This document shows, in pieces, positions 61,529 through 64,000 of a stretch of 64,000 nt of DNA. The position numbers and the translations under genes were made by a program. Origin of the DNA: Gp6-AA40 sp963741135 (GTDB lineage: Bacteria; Acidobacteriota; Vicinamibacteria; Vicinamibacterales; UBA2999); contig CAVUHC010000006.1 of assembly GCA_963741135.1 (NCBI GenBank), forward strand, positions 1,079,445 through 1,143,444, in the 5' to 3' direction. The notes beneath the pieces are model-generated. The model did no database searches, was not told the origin of the DNA, and worked only from the letters and a program-made list of their open reading frames with translations. Numbering within the stretch: the first letter of the stretch is position 1; every line of letters starts with the position of its first letter.

Positions 61529-62842
61529 GTGCGGATCCTCTCTATCACCGCAGGGGCCGCCGGGATGTATTGCGGAAGCTGTTTCCGCGACAACGCGCTT
61601 GCGGCGGAATTGCTGGCGCGCGGCCACGACGTGACCCTCCTGCCACTCTATACGCCGACGCGGACCGACGAGCGCAACGTCAGCGCGCGCCGTGTGCACT
61701 TCGGCGGCATCAGCGTCTACCTGCAACAGCACTCCTCGCTCTTTCGCAGGACGCCACGGCTGCTCGATCGGCTCTGGGACGCCCCGAGCGTCATTCGCGC
61801 GTTCACCGGCCGCGCGGCGTCGACCGATGCGCGGCTCCTGGGCGGCCTGACCGTGTCGATGCTTCAAGGGCGGGACGGCGTGCTGCGGAAGGAGTTCGAC
61901 AAACTCACCGACTGGATCCTCGACGAGCCGCTGCCCGACGTCATCAACCTGCCGAACTCGCTCCTCATCGGGCTTGCGGCGCCGCTCAAGCAGGCGGTGC
62001 CGCGCCCGGTGTGCTGCACGCTTCAGGGCGAAGAGCTGTTCCTCAACGGACTCGTCGCGCCGTATCGCGACAGGGCGCTCGCTATGATTCGGGAGCAGGT
62101 CCACCACGTCGATCTTTTCATCGCCGTGAGCGAGTTCTGCGCGGCGTTCATGGCGGATTTCCTCGCCATTCCGGCGTCGCGGATCGAGGTGGTGCCACTC
62201 GGCATCCCCGTGGACGGGTACGAGCGGCGGCGTGAGGTGCGCGACGAGTTCAAGGTCGGCTACTTCGCGCGCGTGGCTCCGGAAAAGGGGCTTCACGTGC
62301 TGGCCGCGGCGTACATCCGGCTGCGCCGGCGAACGGGTCGGGCACCGTTCCGCTTCGAAGCGGCCGGCCATCTCGCTTCCACCAACGCGGCGTACCTGGA
62401 CGACGTACGCCGGACACTCGACCGCGCCGGCTTGAGCGGCGAATTCGCGTACCGCGGTGAGCTCGATCGACCAGGAAAGCTTGCGTTTCTCCGCGACCTC
62501 GACGTGCTTTCGGTTCCGGCCACCTACGACGAGCCGAAAGGGATGTTCGTGCTCGAGGCAATGGCGAGCGGCGTTCCAGTCGTCCAGCCGCGGCGCGGCG
62601 GGTTCACCGAGATCGTCGAGCGGACCGGCGGAGGACTGCTTGTGTCTCCCGACGATGCAGAAGCGCTCGCGGAGGGAATCTACGCGCTCTGGAGCCACCG
62701 TGAGCACGCGCGGGTGCTCGGGGATCGCGCGTACGAGGGTGTGCGCGCGCATTACACGATCGCGCAATCGGCTGACCGGCTGCTCGATGTTTACCGATCG
62801 ATCGTCGCGGACTCGGTGCCCGTCCGCGGGTCGGTGGCCTGA
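61529..62842 (+). CDS. Glycosyltransferase family 4
   Basis: 437 residues from GTG 61529 (GAGGCCGGG upstream). ITAGAAGMYCGSCFRDNALA at the N-terminus is the donor-independent Rossmann start. FKVGYFARVAPEKGLHVLAA and DEPKGMFVLEAMASGVPVVQ with GGFTEIVERTGGGLLV are the GT4 C-terminal motifs (EX7E). Lacks a membrane segment. It probably decorates a surface or lipid acceptor; the coupled ABC ATPase 4 bases downstream suggests transport of the product. Confidence 0.88.
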   Translation: MRILSITAGAAGMYCGSCFRDNALAAELLARGHDVTLLPLYTPTRTDERNVSARRVHFGGISVYLQQHSSLFRRTPRLLDRLWDAPSVIRAFTGRAASTDARLLGGLTVSMLQGRDGVLRKEFDKLTDWILDEPLPDVINLPNSLLIGLAAPLKQAVPRPVCCTLQGEELFLNGLVAPYRDRALAMIREQVHHVDLFIAVSEFCAAFMADFLAIPASRIEVVPLGIPVDGYERRREVRDEFKVGYFARVAPEKGLHVLAAAYIRLRRRTGRAPFRFEAAGHLASTNAAYLDDVRRTLDRAGLSGEFAYRGELDRPGKLAFLRDLDVLSVPATYDEPKGMFVLEAMASGVPVVQPRRGGFTEIVERTGGGLLVSPDDAEALAEGIYALWSHREHARVLGDRAYEGVRAHYTIAQSADRLLDVYRSIVADSVPVRGSVA

Positions 62843-62846
62843 CGCG

Positions 62847-63518
62847 ATGCTCGACGTGTCCTCCGTCAGCAAGCACTACCCGACGCCGAGAGGCCCGCTG
62901 ACCGTGCTCTCGGATGTCACGCTGGCGCTGTCGGCCGGCGAGGCGGCGGCCATCACCGGGCCGTCGGGCAGCGGCAAGAGCTCGCTCCTCTACATCCTGG
63001 GTGCGCTCGAACCTCCTTCGTCTGGAAGCGTGACGCTCGGCGGGGTCGACCCGTTCGCGCTCGCGCCCTCCGCGGTCGCCGAATTCCGCAACGCGCAGAT
63101 CGGATTCGTGTTCCAGGATCACTGCCTGCTGCCGCAGTGCTCCGTGCTCGAGAACGTGCTGGTGCCGACGCTCGTCGGGGTGCGTGAGGATCGCGATCCG
63201 TCGCGGTTCGCCCGCGATCTGCTCGACCAGGTCGGGCTTGGCGATCGCCTCGATCATCGGCCGGCGGAGCTCTCTGGTGGCGAGAAACAACGCGTGGCGA
63301 TCGCACGTGCGCTCATCCGTCGTCCGCGGCTGCTGCTCTGCGATGAGCCGACGGGCAATCTCGACGAGACGTCGGCGGCCACCGTCGCCTCACTCCTGCT
63401 CGACCTGCATCAGCGACAGCAGAACGTGCTGGTCGTCGTGACGCACAGCCCGCGGCTGGCGGCACGGTTTCCCGTGCGATTCGAGATCGCGTCCACGCGC
63501 CTTACCCGCACGTCCTGA
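62847..63518 (+). CDS. ABC transporter ATP-binding protein (LolD/MacB type)
   Basis: 223 residues. Walker A GPSGSGKS at 38-45, Q-loop FQDHCLLPQCSV, signature ELSGGEKQRVAIARALIRRP, Walker B LLLCDEPTGNLDE and switch His in VVVTHSPRLA. This length and sequence match the LolD/MacB class, which power lipoprotein or outer-membrane-directed export together with FtsX-like permeases; the permease is not in the window. It starts four bases after the glycosyltransferase stop. Confidence 0.9.
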   Translation: MLDVSSVSKHYPTPRGPLTVLSDVTLALSAGEAAAITGPSGSGKSSLLYILGALEPPSSGSVTLGGVDPFALAPSAVAEFRNAQIGFVFQDHCLLPQCSVLENVLVPTLVGVREDRDPSRFARDLLDQVGLGDRLDHRPAELSGGEKQRVAIARALIRRPRLLLCDEPTGNLDETSAATVASLLLDLHQRQQNVLVVVTHSPRLAARFPVRFEIASTRLTRTS

Positions 63519-63613
63519 ACCCCGGCATTGCGGCAATTCCCAACCTCCAACCCCCAACTCCCAAGGCGATCCGGATCGTTCGACCGTTTCGGCCCGCGGT
63601 TTTTCTGTGTGCG

Positions 63614-63860
63614 CCGCCATTTGACGACCGCCGCGCGCTGTTTTCGGTTCGCACGCCGCCATTTGACAACCACCGCGCGCTGTTTTCCATCGCACGCCAC
63701 CATTCGACGACCACCGCGCGCTGTTTTTCATTCACAGTTGACCATTCGAGGACCATGGCGCGCCACCTTCTGTCCTCAGCCCGCCGTTCGACGACCACCC
63801 GGCCCGCTTGCAAGACTTTTTTCGCCATTCGACTTTCATCCGGACTGCCGCGCCCCATAA
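63614..63860. repeat. Degenerate 41-42-bp tandem array upstream of a regulator
   Basis: Units with the core CGCCATTCGACGACCACCGC begin near 63614, 63656, 63697, 63738, 63780 and 63822. The first three share GCGCGCTGTTTTC, later ones decay. The varying length (41 or 42) argues against a coding repeat on either strand. It ends just before the start of the winged-helix gene, so a regulatory role is possible. The rest of the 63519-63613 gap contains CCCAACTCCCAA-type simple repeats. Confidence 0.75.
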
Positions 63861-64000
63861 TCTGCGGATTCGAGTGGTACCGCGGGCCACATCTATCGTT
63901 TTGGTCGATTCGAGCTCGATTCGTCGCGCCGAATCCTGAACCGCGGCGCCGAAGTCGTGTGGCTTCCCGATCGACAGATGGACGTGCTGCTGCTCCTCGT
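63861..64000 (+). CDS. Start of a winged-helix (OmpR/CadC-type) transcriptional regulator, partial
   Basis: The last 46 codons of the window encode HIYRFGRFELDSSRRILNR and VVWLPDRQMDVLLLL. This is the N-terminal beta-hairpin and first helix of the Trans_reg_C DNA-binding domain as found in CadC-like acidobacterial regulators, which usually carry a C-terminal TPR or propeller sensor. A stop at 63858 precedes the domain and no ATG, GTG or TTG lies between, so either a frameshift has separated the start or an unusual start codon is used. CATAAT at 63855-63860 is a possible -10. Confidence 0.65.

Noticed and set aside
61100..62872. A 590-codon open frame antisense to the aldehyde dehydrogenase and glycosyltransferase
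   Set aside because: The opposite strand encodes two clear enzymes; this frame shows no recognisable domain and spans their junction.
63614..63860. Possible CRISPR array
   Set aside because: There are no distinct repeats and unique spacers; the whole unit drifts, and no cas gene is near.

Overview
The window reads as a piece of a chromosome from a GC-rich, Gram-negative, aerobic heterotroph. The most likely source is an Acidobacteriota member of the Vicinamibacteria type. This rests on gene content: TonB-dependent receptors with and without a carboxypeptidase-regulatory-like N-terminus, many exported c-type cytochromes, two PQQ alcohol dehydrogenases, DUF6152 and DUF6644 proteins, and large families of secreted proteins of unknown function. 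Most products carry signal peptides, so the region mainly encodes periplasmic and envelope functions. I saw no rRNA, tRNA, CRISPR array, transposase or phage gene.

Layout. 1-3.2 kb: exported MBL-fold protein, two-heme cytochrome, exported FAH-family protein. 3.3-11.8 kb: an eight-gene leftward operon (two paralogous secreted families, a TonB receptor, DUF6152, two DUF6644 membrane proteins, a cytochrome c'-like protein). 11.9-19.4 kb: NHL beta-propellers, a nucleotidyltransferase, a cytochrome/Vgb-propeller fusion and a large alpha/beta hydrolase. 19.4-21.8 kb: a scarred region with gene remnants. 21.8-25.6 kb: MoxR ATPase and a cobalt-type nitrile hydratase operon, bounded by a 55-bp direct repeat. 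25.7-30 kb: second secreted-family/DUF6152 module and an RnfD-like membrane protein. 30-34.5 kb: two PQQ dehydrogenases and a diheme cytochrome. 34.6-40.7 kb: rightward run with a cytochrome/copper-monooxygenase pair, a metal-binding protein and a DCC thiol oxidoreductase. 40.7-45.7 kb: ferredoxin reductase, zinc peptidase, SDR, TonB, amino-acid permease. 45.8-52.9 kb: SRPBCC protein, third DUF6152 module, intact TonB receptor, propeller protein. 53-58.9 kb: glyoxalase-like, ASCH, Fe-alcohol dehydrogenase, MFS and sodium-solute transporters. 58.9-64 kb: LuxE-like/LuxC-like pair, glycosyltransferase, ABC ATPase, repeat array, start of a winged-helix regulator.

How the genes work together. The nitrile hydratase alpha and beta subunits and an activator fused to a nickel/cobalt permease form one coupled unit; the alpha subunit has a twin-arginine signal, implying export of a cobalt enzyme. 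The PQQ enzymes and cytochromes form periplasmic alcohol oxidation with electron transfer to heme proteins. The repeated pairing of one secreted family (seven copies) with DUF6152 proteins (three copies) looks like an uncharacterised envelope system.

Caution. About fifteen genes are split by frameshifts while both halves remain well conserved. In several cases one surplus base explains the break, so many of these are probably assembly errors and the genes may be intact in the organism.
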